This document shows positions 7,727-18,326 of a DNA stretch of 64,000 nucleotides, one piece after another. Each line of letters begins with the position of its first letter. Position 1 is the stretch's first letter. A program made the translations under genes and the position numbers. This DNA is from Pseudomonadota bacterium (GTDB lineage: Bacteria; Pseudomonadota; Alphaproteobacteria; Rhizobiales; Hyphomicrobiaceae), in NCBI GenBank assembly GCA_023405815.1, contig JAEXXM010000070.1, positions 104,786 to 168,785 on the forward strand, written 5' to 3'. The notes under the pieces were generated by a model, which worked only from the letters and a program-made list of their open reading frames with translations, was not told the DNA's origin and searched no databases.

Positions 7727-8698
7727 TTACTCCGCTGCTTCCGTCTCGGCCTCGATTTCCAGCGTCGCGAAATAGCGCTCGGCTTCGAGCGCCGCCATGC
7801 AGCCCATCGCGGCCGCCGTCACCGCCTGGCGGTAGACCTCGTCCTTCACGTCGCCCGCGGCGTAGACGCCCGGGATCGCCGTCGCCGTCGAGTCCGGTCG
7901 TGTCACGATGTACCCCGAGCGCGTGAGCTCGAGCTGTCCCTTGAACAAATCGGTCGCCGGCGCGTGGCCGATGGCGATGAATATGCCGTCGGCCGGAACC
8001 TCTTTGATTGTGCCCGTGTGCGTGTTCTTGAGCTTTACGCCCGTCACCGACTTCGGATCCTCGGTGCCGACGATCTCGTCGACCGCGTGATCCCAGATCA
8101 CCTCGATCTTCGGGTTCTTGAACAGCCGGTCCTGCAGGATTTTCTCGGCGCGGAAGTGGTCGCGCCGGTGCACGATCGTGACCTTCTTTGCGAAGTTGGT
8201 GAGGAAGATCGCCTCCTCGACCGCGGTGTTGCCGCCGCCGACGACCACGACATCCTTGCCCTTGTAGAAAAAGCCATCGCAGGTGGCGCAGGCCGACACG
8301 CCGTGCCCCTTGAACACTTCCTCGGACTCGATCCCGAGCCAGCGCGCCTGAGCGCCGGTGCAGATGATCAGCACGTCGCAGGTGTAGCTGTCGCCCGAGT
8401 CGCCCTTGAGCTTGAACGGCCGCGTCTTGAGATCGACCTCGGTGATCTGGTCCATGATGATCTCGGTGCCGACGTGCTCGGCCTGGGCCTGCATCTGCTC
8501 CATGAGCCAGGGCCCCTGGATCACGTCGGCAAAGCCCGGATAGTTCTCGACATCGGTGGTAATGGTGAGCTGGCCGCCCGGCTGCGAGCCCTGGATCAGC
8601 AGCGGCTTCAACATCGCGCGCGACGCATAGATGGCCGCGGTGTAGCCCGCCGGCCCTGACCCCAAGATCAGAACCTTGGCATGCCTCGCTTTGGACAT
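7727..8698 (-). CDS. trxB: Thioredoxin-disulfide reductase
   Basis: TrxB passes electrons from NADPH through FAD to thioredoxin in the cytoplasm. The 323-residue protein has the FAD motif GSGPAG (13-18), the redox-active CATC (137-140), the NADPH motif GGGNTAVEEA and the C-terminal AAGDV segment. The start MSKARHAK follows a strong GGAGGG site; an upstream ATG exists but lies before that site. The C-terminus carries a short Glu/Ala-rich tail. Its neighbours, a small exported protein and an LsrB-type regulator, read the same way. Confidence 0.97.
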   Translation of the reverse strand: MSKARHAKVLILGSGPAGYTAAIYASRAMLKPLLIQGSQPGGQLTITTDVENYPGFADVIQGPWLMEQMQAQAEHVGTEIIMDQITEVDLKTRPFKLKGDSGDSYTCDVLIICTGAQARWLGIESEEVFKGHGVSACATCDGFFYKGKDVVVVGGGNTAVEEAIFLTNFAKKVTIVHRRDHFRAEKILQDRLFKNPKIEVIWDHAVDEIVGTEDPKSVTGVKLKNTHTGTIKEVPADGIFIAIGHAPATDLFKGQLELTRSGYIVTRPDSTATAIPGVYAAGDVKDEVYRQAVTAAAMGCMAALEAERYFATLEIEAETEAAE

Positions 8699-8923
8699 AG
8701 AACCCTCCTGCCCGGCCGGCCCGATCGCGGCCAAGGCTCCATAAGATTGGGCTGCAGTTAGACGCCTGCAAGGGTTGCGGTCAATGACGGGGCCGCTGGT
8801 TGCGGGGGGAATCGGGGCAGTCAGGCCATCGCTGTTAAATCTGCGTTTGGGTTGCCACAGGTTGTCCGGGTTGGCCGTGCTACGTTAGCTTCGGCTGGGG
8901 AGCTCAGGGACAGGGTTTGCACC

Positions 8924-10021
8924 ATGGCGCAAGCGCGGGAGAGGATCACCGCTCAGGTGTTCGGGGCGTTCGATAAGGCGTGGACGAGCGTTTGCTGGCC
9001 GCTCATCGGCGTCCTCAATTTCATCTTCCGGCCCGACCATCAGACCGGCGATGTCGCCATGTGGCGAGTGCTGCTGTGGCTCGCCGCCAACACTGCCGTG
9101 CTCTATTTCGCCGTCGCCGACCTCGGGACGCAGCCATTGTTCTGGTCGCTGACCGCGTTCCTCCTCGTGCACATCCTCATCATCGCCTCGAGCCTGCGCA
9201 TCATGTACGAGGAGAAGCGCGTCATGGAGGGCTCGCTTGCCGCCGACAAGATGACCTTCTCGGCGCTCGATGCCGTCAACAACGTGCCGATCCTTGCCTC
9301 CTCGACCGCGTTCTACATCTTGGGCCTCGCCGCCATCATCCAGACCGTGGAGCACACGGGGCTCGCCCAGATTCTGCGCAACCGCCCGACGCTCAACAAC
9401 GAGTACGGGGAATACCTCGCCTGCGTCCTGAACGAGATCCCCATCGTCAACTCAGTGATCAACGCCTGGGCCAACCTGGTCGACCTCTCCGACAATCTCA
9501 GCGCCCAGATCGTCTACAACGGAATGACGGGCAACGCCGTCCGTCTCGCCATTGTCGTCACGTTGTCGATCATCGTCGTGCGCGCGCTGATGCTGCGCCT
9601 GCAGCAGTGGAGCCATCAGGTGTCTATGGCGCATGCGCTCGAGAACGGCACCGTCAGTCCCGATGCCGTCAAGAAGCGCCTCGTGCGCGTGCCGACGACG
9701 CTCAACAGTCGCTTGATGCGCTCGGCGCTGACGCACCCTGACACGGCGGTGCGCAGGCGCGCGCTCGCCGCCATGGCTCGTCTCGAGGTGCCGAACTTCG
9801 CCCGCGAGTTCCTCGAGAGCCTCGGCCAGCATATCGAGCGCGATCTCGGCCTCGCGCATATCCGCGAAACGCTCGCCGCGATGAATGCCTCCGCCCGCGA
9901 GAGCATGGCCGGTGAGCTGACGTCCGTCATCGAGAAGCAGATGATGACCATCAAGGACGCAATCGATATGCAGACCAAGCAGCGGCTCGAGGAGCTGCGC
10001 TCGATGCTGAAGCGCGCGTAA
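8924..10021 (+). CDS. Four-helix membrane protein with long helical C-terminal domain
   Basis: The 365-residue protein has four predicted membrane helices (about 46-66, 73-95, 122-141 and 206-226). Then comes a cytoplasmic region from about 240 in which LTHPDTAVRRRALAAMARL looks like a HEAT-type helical repeat, and a final charged helix that may be a coiled coil. I recognise no named family. The start MAQARER is chosen over a TTG/ATG upstream because the conserved-looking sequence begins there. The KgtP-like gene follows after 21 bases, so the two may be co-transcribed. Confidence 0.7.
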   Translation: MAQARERITAQVFGAFDKAWTSVCWPLIGVLNFIFRPDHQTGDVAMWRVLLWLAANTAVLYFAVADLGTQPLFWSLTAFLLVHILIIASSLRIMYEEKRVMEGSLAADKMTFSALDAVNNVPILASSTAFYILGLAAIIQTVEHTGLAQILRNRPTLNNEYGEYLACVLNEIPIVNSVINAWANLVDLSDNLSAQIVYNGMTGNAVRLAIVVTLSIIVVRALMLRLQQWSHQVSMAHALENGTVSPDAVKKRLVRVPTTLNSRLMRSALTHPDTAVRRRALAAMARLEVPNFAREFLESLGQHIERDLGLAHIRETLAAMNASARESMAGELTSVIEKQMMTIKDAIDMQTKQRLEELRSMLKRA

Positions 10022-10042
10022 GTCGAAGGGATCGCCGGCGAT

Positions 10043-11374
10043 ATGGATGGACGGGCGCCTGTCATGGCCGCAGAGGAGGCGCCCGAAACCTCGCTCGCCG
10101 ACACCGCGCGGCGCCTCAAGGCCATCTTCGTCGGCTCGGCCGGCAATCTCGTCGAGTGGTTCGACTTCTACGCCTACTCGGCCTTCGCGCTCTACTTCGC
10201 CAAGTCGTTCTTTCCGTCAGAAAGTCCCACCGCGCAGCTCCTCAACGCCGCCGCCATCTTCGCCGTCGGCTTTCTCATGCGACCATTCGGCGGCTGGCTG
10301 TTCGGCCACATCGCCGACCGGCACGGCCGCCGTCTGTCGCTCACCATTTCGGTGCTGATGATGTGCTTGGGCTCGCTCATCATCGCCGTGACGCCGACCT
10401 ACGCCACCATCGGCCTCGCCGCGCCGTTCGTCCTGCTGTTTGCGCGCCTCGTTCAGGGCCTCAGCCTGGGCGGCGAGTACGGCACCAGCGCGACGTATCT
10501 TTCCGAGGTCGCGCACCCCGAGCACCGCGGGTTCTATTCGAGCTTCCAGTACGTGACGCTCATCGGCGGCCAACTACTCGCAATGTTGGTGCTGATGGCA
10601 TTGCAGTTTGTCTTGCTGACGCCCGAGCAGCTCGAGGTTTGGGGATGGCGCATTCCGTTCTTCATCGGCGCCGGCCTCGCCGTCGTCATCTATTTCATGC
10701 GCCGGGACATGCACGAGAGCGATGCGTTCATCGAGGCGCGCACCCTCGGTGTGCGGGAAAGCCCGATCATGGGCCTGCTGCGCCACCCGCGCGAGGTGGC
10801 CATCGTCGTCGGGCTTACACTCGGCGGGACGGTCGCCTTCTATACGTACACGACCTACATGCAGAAGTTCCTCGTCAACTCGGTCGGCCTGACGAAGGAG
10901 ACCTCCACCCTCATCGCCGCGAGCACGCTCTTTCTTTACATGCTGCTGCAGCCCGTCGTTGGCGCCATCTCCGACGTCGTCGGCCGCCGTCCGGTGCTGA
11001 TGACCTTCGGCGTTCTCGGCACGCTTCTGACGGTGCCCATCCTCACGACGCTGCAGAACACCGACAGCGCATGGGTCGCCTTCTTCCTCATCATGGGCGC
11101 CCTGGTTGTCGTGTCGGGCTACACCGCGATCAATGCCGTGGTGAAGGCTGAGCTGTTCCCCACCGGCGTGCGCGCCATGGGCGTCGGTTTCCCCTACGCT
11201 ATTGCTGTCGCGCTCTTTGGCGGCACAGCCGAGTACGTCGCTCTCTACCTGAAGGAGATTGGCTACGAGCATGCCTTCTATTGGTACGTCACGGGCTGCA
11301 TCTCCGTATCGCTCGCGGTTTATGCCTTCATGCGCGACACGCGCGACAGTTCCGCCATGCACCACCACGTCTAG
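10043..11374 (+). CDS. kgtP: MFS transporter, alpha-ketoglutarate permease-like (MHS family)
   Basis: The 443-residue inner-membrane protein has 12 predicted helices and the MHS-family segments GNLVEWFDFYAYSAF (34-48), FLMRPFGGWLFGHIADRHG (78-96, including the loop 2-3 MFS motif) and GLSLGGEYGTSATY. These closely follow E. coli KgtP, a proton symporter for 2-oxoglutarate. Related carriers take other dicarboxylates or betaine, so the substrate is probable rather than certain. ATG at 10043; another in-frame ATG lies seven codons on. Confidence 0.8.
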   Translation: MDGRAPVMAAEEAPETSLADTARRLKAIFVGSAGNLVEWFDFYAYSAFALYFAKSFFPSESPTAQLLNAAAIFAVGFLMRPFGGWLFGHIADRHGRRLSLTISVLMMCLGSLIIAVTPTYATIGLAAPFVLLFARLVQGLSLGGEYGTSATYLSEVAHPEHRGFYSSFQYVTLIGGQLLAMLVLMALQFVLLTPEQLEVWGWRIPFFIGAGLAVVIYFMRRDMHESDAFIEARTLGVRESPIMGLLRHPREVAIVVGLTLGGTVAFYTYTTYMQKFLVNSVGLTKETSTLIAASTLFLYMLLQPVVGAISDVVGRRPVLMTFGVLGTLLTVPILTTLQNTDSAWVAFFLIMGALVVVSGYTAINAVVKAELFPTGVRAMGVGFPYAIAVALFGGTAEYVALYLKEIGYEHAFYWYVTGCISVSLAVYAFMRDTRDSSAMHHHV

Positions 11375-11456
11375 CCACCGCTGTCATCCCGGCGCCTCTT
11401 CGTTTCTTCGCCTCAATTCTTGGACATCCCTAGCGGGTCCAATTGGGGGAGCCGCA

Positions 11457-12215
11457 ATGACCCGTTCCAAGCTAGATCGAACCCTCCGCCGCGCCTACGT
11501 CGTGCTCGGGCTCATTCTCGCCATCTCGATCGCGGCCAAGCTCGCGCCCCGCACACCGGGTCTGGAAGGCACGCAGGTCGCAAGGCTGGCGGCGGACGTC
11601 TACGACTACTTGAAGGACATGTCCCTGGTGTTGGTGACGGTTGTCGCCGCCTATCTCGCCAACGTGTTCCAGAAGCGCTCGAAATTCATCGAGCGTCTGG
11701 AGGAGGAGTGGCGCGGCATCGTGCGCACCAAGTCGGCGCTCTATGCGTTCTGCGAGAAGCCAGGCGCCACCGCGGACGACTATCTCGCCGCCTTCTGCCG
11801 CATCAGCGAGACCATCGATAACATGCGCGTCGTCTATGCCAACGTCGGCGAGACCGACGACCTGATCGGCCTCTATCCGTACGCCCCGCTGCACGACATG
11901 CGCCGCGCCCTGCAGTCGATCGACCCGCGCAAGCGGACTGACGTTGCCGCCGAAGAGCGCAAGCTCGTCCGCGACGCCATCCTGCAGGCCTTCTACGCCC
12001 TTCGGGAAAGTTTCCTGGTCGAGCTCGACATCCGCGAGCCGGACAGCCCTATCATTCCCTCTGCTGCGCGTCGCCAGAAGCAGCCGGGTGCGGCAGGTTA
12101 TGCCAAGCGCTTGAAAGACAAGCAGGTCACCATATATCGCTCGCACCCGGCGCCGAGCCGGACGGATATCGACCAGTTGCTGGACCAGCTCAGGGCCAAA
12201 GAAGAAGCCGCGTAA
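11457..12215 (+). CDS. Membrane protein of unknown function, two N-terminal helices
   Basis: The 252-residue product has two likely membrane helices near the start (about 13-32 and 52-70), then a charged, helical soluble domain (RLEEEWRGIVRTKSALYAF and on) and a basic tail rich in Lys, Arg and Gln. No enzyme motif is visible. GGGGGAG just before the ATG at 11457 supports this start. It is downstream of the KgtP-like gene and upstream of typA. A 6-bp hairpin (12218-12234) follows the stop. Confidence 0.65.
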   Translation: MTRSKLDRTLRRAYVVLGLILAISIAAKLAPRTPGLEGTQVARLAADVYDYLKDMSLVLVTVVAAYLANVFQKRSKFIERLEEEWRGIVRTKSALYAFCEKPGATADDYLAAFCRISETIDNMRVVYANVGETDDLIGLYPYAPLHDMRRALQSIDPRKRTDVAAEERKLVRDAILQAFYALRESFLVELDIREPDSPIIPSAARRQKQPGAAGYAKRLKDKQVTIYRSHPAPSRTDIDQLLDQLRAKEEAA

Positions 12216-12310
12216 TGCCTGCCGAAATGGCAGGAATCGTGGGGCCCCTATCGGATTTCAATGTTCTGTGCTAGGTCGCGCGCAACCTTTTGCAGCGCAC
12301 AAAGCCCCTG

Positions 12311-14137
<1,827 letters not shown>

Positions 14138-14229
14138 GGAATTTGTCCTTATCCCGCATAAAATGTGCGTGTTATAGCGTGCACGGTTCAGCGTTCAGCG
14201 TGGCACTCAACGAACGAGGAGGAACTTCG

Positions 14230-14487
14230 ATGAACAAGCTCGCATGCATCGCTCTCGCCATGACGCTCTGCGGCGGCGCGGCGCTCGCAGACACCAAGCC
14301 GGCCGAGGACGAAGCCGGCAAGATCAAGCAGACGCTCACCGACTGGGGCTGCTCCGGCGGCACCTTCGAGAAGGAGACCGAGGCTTCGAGCTATTTCGAG
14401 GCCGATGACGTCAAGTGCAAGGACGGCAACCAGTACGACGTCAAGCTCGACGGCAGCTTCAAGGTCATCTCGATCACGCGTGACTGA
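14230..14487 (+). CDS. Small exported protein with PepSY-like fold
   Basis: The 85-residue precursor starts MNKLACIALAMTLCGG, with predicted cleavage after ALA at residue 20. The mature part, with KIKQTLTDWGCSGG and YDVKLDGSFKVISITRD, resembles short PepSY-type periplasmic proteins, where the final strand carries a D..G.V..I pattern. GAGGAGG seven bases before the ATG is a strong ribosome site. Role unknown; some family members inhibit proteases. The hairpin at 14515 ends the unit. Confidence 0.65.
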   Translation: MNKLACIALAMTLCGGAALADTKPAEDEAGKIKQTLTDWGCSGGTFEKETEASSYFEADDVKCKDGNQYDVKLDGSFKVISITRD

Positions 14488-14514
14488 AAGCGTATCGACA
14501 GGTGATACTCATCC

Positions 14515-14551
14515 GCGCCGGCCGATGGTCCATCGGCCGGCGCAATTGTTT
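14515..14551 (+). terminator. Rho-independent terminator after PepSY-like gene
   Basis: GCGCCGGCCGATG pairs with CATCGGCCGGCGC (13 bp, 3-base loop), followed by AATTGTTT, 27 bases past the stop codon. Confidence 0.75.
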
Positions 14552-14598
14552 CGCGATCTTGGGGCCCGAAAGTTCGGGGAAGGGCGCAGCGAGGCGAC

Positions 14599-15954
14599 GT
14601 GGCGGGCGGCAGGCTATCCGAGTTGAGCAGCAGCGGCCGGGTCGGGATCAGCCCCGTCACCTGGCCGGCAGGCGTGACACCGTCGCCGGAGTTCGAGCGC
14701 GCGGTTGATTTTGCCAAGAGCGACGAAGGCCATCTCTTCGTCACCGGCCGCGCCGGGACCGGCAAGTCGACGCTCCTGCGCGCGCTGCGCGATCACATCA
14801 CCGACGAAGCGGTCGTACTGGCGCCCACCGGCCTTGCCGCGGTCAACGTCGGCGGCCAGACGATTCATTCGTTCTTCGGCTTTCCCCCGCGCCTCATTGG
14901 TTCCGACGATATCCGCCGCAGTCGCAACGGCCGGCTGATGCGTAAGCTGAAGCTCATCATCATCGACGAGGTGTCGATGGTGCGCTCCGACCTCATGTGG
15001 GCCATCGACCAGTCGCTGCGCGTCAATCGCGGCCGTCCGCGCGAGGCCTTCGGCGGTGTGCGATTGATGCTGTTCGGCGACCTGCACCAGTTACCGCCCG
15101 TCATCCAGGGCGATGTTGCCCAGCATCTCGAGACGGAGCATGGCGGCCCGTTCTTCTTCCAGGTGTCCGCGCTTTCGGAAGGCGCAGGCGTGTCGCTCCT
15201 GGAGCTCGACCGCGTGTTCCGCCAGCGCGACGAGACGTTCCTTCACGTGCTCAACCGCATCCGCGACGGCGACGTGACCGAGGACGACCTCAAGGTTCTC
15301 AACGAGCGCACGCACCCCATCCGCACGCTCGGCGAGGGCGACCCCTACGTCATCCTCACGCCGACGAATGCCGCGGCTCAGCGCATCAACATGGCATTCC
15401 TCGATGCGCTGCCGACGAAGGAGCGCACCTACGAGGCAGGCATCACCGGTGAGTATTCCGACGCGGCGCATCCGACCGACGCCAGCCTGCTGCTGAAGGA
15501 AGGCGCGAAGGTCATCCTGTTGCGCAACGACCCGGACAAGCGCTGGGTCAACGGCACCATCGCCCGCATCTCCCGCCTCGAGGACAAGCGCGTCTGGATC
15601 GAGCTCGACGGCAAGACGCACGAGATCGAGCCCGTGTCGTGGGAAGCGCGGCGCTACGCCTACGACCAGAGCGCGGAGAAGATCATCGAGAACGTCACTG
15701 GCACGTTCCGTCAGTTCCCCGTGCGCCTCGCGTGGGCGCTGACCATCCACAAGTCGCAGGGGCTGACCCTCGACAAGGTCTACATCGACCTCGGTCGGGG
15801 TACCTTTGCGCACGGCCAGGCGTATGTAGCCCTCTCGCGCTGCCGGTCGCTCGAAGGCCTGGCTTTGGCGCGGCCGCTCCGGCCCGCCGACATCCTTTTC
15901 GACCGCTCGGCCATGGGGTACCGCGACAGATTTGCTCCCCTCGGCTTGCGCTAG
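14599..15954 (+). CDS. PIF1/RecD-like superfamily 1 DNA helicase
   Basis: The 451-residue protein has Walker A GRAGTGKST (50-58), APTGLAAVNVGGQTIHSFF (motif Ia region), Walker B LIIIDEVSM (119-127), GDLHQLPP (motif III) and, near the end, TIHKSQGLTLDKV and YVALSRC (motifs V and VI). This is the arrangement of PIF1-type 5'-3' helicases. Compared with RecD it lacks extra N-terminal domains. The start is a GTG at 14599. It probably acts on DNA in replication or repair; no partner gene is adjacent. Confidence 0.88.
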   Translation: MAGGRLSELSSSGRVGISPVTWPAGVTPSPEFERAVDFAKSDEGHLFVTGRAGTGKSTLLRALRDHITDEAVVLAPTGLAAVNVGGQTIHSFFGFPPRLIGSDDIRRSRNGRLMRKLKLIIIDEVSMVRSDLMWAIDQSLRVNRGRPREAFGGVRLMLFGDLHQLPPVIQGDVAQHLETEHGGPFFFQVSALSEGAGVSLLELDRVFRQRDETFLHVLNRIRDGDVTEDDLKVLNERTHPIRTLGEGDPYVILTPTNAAAQRINMAFLDALPTKERTYEAGITGEYSDAAHPTDASLLLKEGAKVILLRNDPDKRWVNGTIARISRLEDKRVWIELDGKTHEIEPVSWEARRYAYDQSAEKIIENVTGTFRQFPVRLAWALTIHKSQGLTLDKVYIDLGRGTFAHGQAYVALSRCRSLEGLALARPLRPADILFDRSAMGYRDRFAPLGLR

Positions 15955-16025
15955 GTCAAGCTGCCCGCTCTGAGCGGACGATAATGCTCAGTCCGCTGCC
16001 CTTGATGCGTCGCAGCAGATTTATG

Positions 16026-16038
16026 TTGCACCGCACAA
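16026..16038 (+). promoter_or_regulatory. Putative PhaR operator upstream of phasin gene
   Basis: TTGCACCGCACAA lies 112 bases before the phasin ATG. It resembles the TGC/GCA-rich sites that the PHB-responsive repressor PhaR binds ahead of phasin genes. Assigned by resemblance and position only. Confidence 0.4.
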
Positions 16039-16150
16039 AAAATCGTGTAGGGTGGGTTCATCAGGCTTCCACGAGCCTATGCAATCCAACCGTTTTCAAA
16101 CGCCGCCCGATTCGGGCGGCCGCAATGCGATATGTGGAATGGAGAGAAGA

Positions 16151-16603
16151 ATGAACGACTTCACCCGCCAGGCCCAAGACATGTTCGCCGCCGCTAAGGA
16201 AGCCCGCATCCCCGAGAACGTGCAGGCCTTCGCGGAGGAGAGCGTTGCCAAGACCCGCGACGCCTACGCCAAGATGAACGCTGCGACCCACGACAGCGTC
16301 AAGGCCGTCGAGGAGATCGTCCTCGCCGCTCAGGCTGGCGCCAAGTCCTTCGGCGAGAAGTTCCTGCACACCGCTGCCGTCAATGCCGAGGCCGCATTCG
16401 ACGCCGCCGAGGCGATGGCCAAGGCCAAGACCCTTCCCGAGGTTGCCCGCCTCCAGGCCGACTTCTTCAAGCAGCAGCTGGCCGCGGCGAGCTCGCAGAC
16501 CAAGGAATTCTTCGAGCTGTCGAGCAAGATCAGCCGCCAGACGCTCGAGAGCCTCAACTCGGCAGCCAGCAAGACCTTCGAGCAGATGAAGAAGGTCGGC
16601 TGA
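16151..16603 (+). CDS. Phasin family protein
   Basis: The 150-residue, almost wholly helical, Ala/Lys/Glu-rich protein has the phasin pattern: an N-terminal FTRQAQDMFAAAKEAR, the central AAVNAEAAFDAAEAMAKAKTL and LQADFFKQQLAAASSQTKEF. Phasins coat polyhydroxyalkanoate granules. The ATG at 16151 follows GGAGAGAAGA; the open frame upstream is not conserved-looking. No pha synthesis genes lie in this window, so PHA storage is inferred from this gene alone. Confidence 0.85.
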   Translation: MNDFTRQAQDMFAAAKEARIPENVQAFAEESVAKTRDAYAKMNAATHDSVKAVEEIVLAAQAGAKSFGEKFLHTAAVNAEAAFDAAEAMAKAKTLPEVARLQADFFKQQLAAASSQTKEFFELSSKISRQTLESLNSAASKTFEQMKKVG

Positions 16604-16637
16604 TCGGCTGGCGCTGCTGTCCGGATGCTTAAGCCGT

Positions 16638-16665
16638 GGGCCGCGCGCACGAGTTGCCGCGGCCC
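16638..16665 (+). terminator. Possible terminator hairpin after phasin gene
   Basis: GGGCCGCG pairs with CGCGGCCC around a 12-base loop, 35 bases past the stop. No T-run follows, so the role is uncertain. Confidence 0.35.
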
Positions 16666-16759
16666 TCGTCGCATCGAGATGGCGGCCCAACTTTCAGCAA
16701 ACTGCTGCGCAAGCCTCGAACGCGTGGTGGAGCTGTGCGTTCTGAAGTAAAGTAGCGGA

Positions 16760-17269
16760 ATGTTGGGTGAAAGTTCACATTGCGAAATACGTCCCGGGGA
16801 GCCTGCCGACGCCCCGGCCCTGAGCGAGGTCTTTCGCACCAGCTGGGCCAACGCCTATCGCGGCATCATCCCCCATCTTCACCTCGACAGCATGATCCGC
16901 CGCCGCACCTCGGATTGGTGGGGCACCACCCTGCGGTCCGGGGGAGACATTCTCGTGCTGCAGGTAACCGGTACCGTGGTCGGCTACGCTACTCTCGGGC
17001 CGACGCGGGCCAAAGGCAGGTACGAGGGCGAGATTTACGAAATCTATATTTCGCCCGACCATCAGGGATTGGGTTTCGGCGAATGCCTGTTCGAGGCGTG
17101 CCGGCATCACCTGGACCGTCGCCAGTTGAACGGGCTGCTGGTCTGGGCCTTGGCCGACAATACGATCGCCTCCGACTTCTACTGGCGTCGAGGGGGCCGG
17201 CCCGTCGGATCAACCTACGAGCGCTTTGGCTCCCAGCGGCTGAAGAAGATCGCTTTCGCTTGGGACTGA
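16760..17269 (+). CDS. GNAT-family N-acetyltransferase
   Basis: The 169-residue protein has the GNAT fold: an N-terminal EIRPGEPADAPALSEVF, TSWANAYRGIIP (RimI-like subgroup), and the acetyl-CoA pyrophosphate loop in YISPDHQGLGFGECLFEA at about 95-112. The C-terminal WALADNTIASDFYWRRGG is typical of small-molecule GNATs. The acceptor is unknown. It lies between the phasin gene and dapB, with a gap of about 215 bases before dapB. Confidence 0.82.
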   Translation: MLGESSHCEIRPGEPADAPALSEVFRTSWANAYRGIIPHLHLDSMIRRRTSDWWGTTLRSGGDILVLQVTGTVVGYATLGPTRAKGRYEGEIYEIYISPDHQGLGFGECLFEACRHHLDRRQLNGLLVWALADNTIASDFYWRRGGRPVGSTYERFGSQRLKKIAFAWD

Positions 17270-17483
17270 CGGGGCGTCCTCGCGGTGAGACAACCGACCG
17301 CTTGACGTCGACGCCGCGCTCTTCAAGAAACACGTGCGGCTTGCGATGCCGGCCCCGGAGCTGGCCTGGTTTCGGCCCGGCTTCGCGCTGCAACGCAAGT
17401 TCTGGCGCCAGCTCAGCTTCCCTCATTGCCGCGTGTGCTGCTATATCGCCGCCCATTCCTTCGCTCGACGTCGAGGTTGCCGG

Positions 17484-18278
17484 ATGAAAGTCGCCGTGAT
17501 GGGCGTTGCAGGGCGTATGGGCCAGGAGCTGCTGCGCACCGCGCATGCCGCCGGCTGCACCATCGTCGGGGCTATTGAGCGCCCCGGTTCCCCCGTGATC
17601 GGCTCCGACGCCGGTGAGGTGGCCGGCATCAAGCCTCTCGGCGTTCCCGTCACCTCCGACGCGCTCGACGCCATCTCGCGCTGCGATGGCATCCTCGACT
17701 TCACCTCGCCTAAGGCAACCGTCGAGTTTGCCGGCCTCGCCGCCAACGCGCGCGCCGTGCATGTCATCGGCACGACCGGCTTCACGCCCGAGGACGAGGC
17801 GCACATTGCCGCGGCGGCCCGCCACGCGCCCATCATCAAGGCCGGCAACATGAGCCTTGGCGTTAACCTGCTTGTTGCTCTTACCCGTCGCGTCGCCGAG
17901 GCGCTCGATGAGGATTTCGACATCGAGATCGTCGAGATGCACCATCGCGATAAGGTCGACGCCCCCTCGGGCACCGCGCTGATGCTCGGCGGCGCAGCCG
18001 CCGAGGGCCGCGGCATCGACCTCAATCAGCACGCGGTCCGAGCGCGCGATGGGCACACCGGCCCGCGCCAGCCCGGCGATATCGGTTTCGCCACCCTGCG
18101 TGGCGGCAGCGTCGTCGGCGACCATCGTGTAATTTTCGCCGGACCGGGTGAGCGCCTAGAGTTGGCGCACATCGCCGGCGACCGCTCGATCTTCGCCCGC
18201 GGCGCCGTGAAGGCGCTGCTTTGGGGCCAGGGCAAGGCGCCCGGCCTCTATTCGATGTCAGACGTGTTGGGGCTCTAG
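17484..18278 (+). CDS. dapB: 4-hydroxy-tetrahydrodipicolinate reductase
   Basis: DapB reduces hydroxy-tetrahydrodipicolinate with NAD(P)H in lysine/diaminopimelate synthesis. The 264-residue product has the nucleotide-binding loop VAGRMGQ near residue 9, GTTGF, and the signature EMHHRDKVDAPSGTA with the catalytic His pair and Lys. The start MKVAVMGVAGRMG fits the family; the open frame runs further upstream. The TAG stop lies inside a dispersed repeat element (18273-18304). gpmA begins 49 bases later. Confidence 0.97.
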   Translation: MKVAVMGVAGRMGQELLRTAHAAGCTIVGAIERPGSPVIGSDAGEVAGIKPLGVPVTSDALDAISRCDGILDFTSPKATVEFAGLAANARAVHVIGTTGFTPEDEAHIAAAARHAPIIKAGNMSLGVNLLVALTRRVAEALDEDFDIEIVEMHHRDKVDAPSGTALMLGGAAAEGRGIDLNQHAVRARDGHTGPRQPGDIGFATLRGGSVVGDHRVIFAGPGERLELAHIAGDRSIFARGAVKALLWGQGKAPGLYSMSDVLGL

Positions 18279-18304
18279 TGTGATGATCGAGAAATTCGCC
18301 ATCG
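18273..18304. repeat. CTAGTG repeat, copy at the dapB stop
   Basis: TCTAGTGTGATGATCGAG followed by AAATTCGCCATCG repeats, with one change, the reverse complement of the segment at 26822-26851. The dapB stop codon TAG (18276-18278) is part of the repeat. Only one arm of the palindrome is present here. Confidence 0.7.
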
Positions 18305-18326
18305 CCAGCGGTAGGGTATCCTAGAC

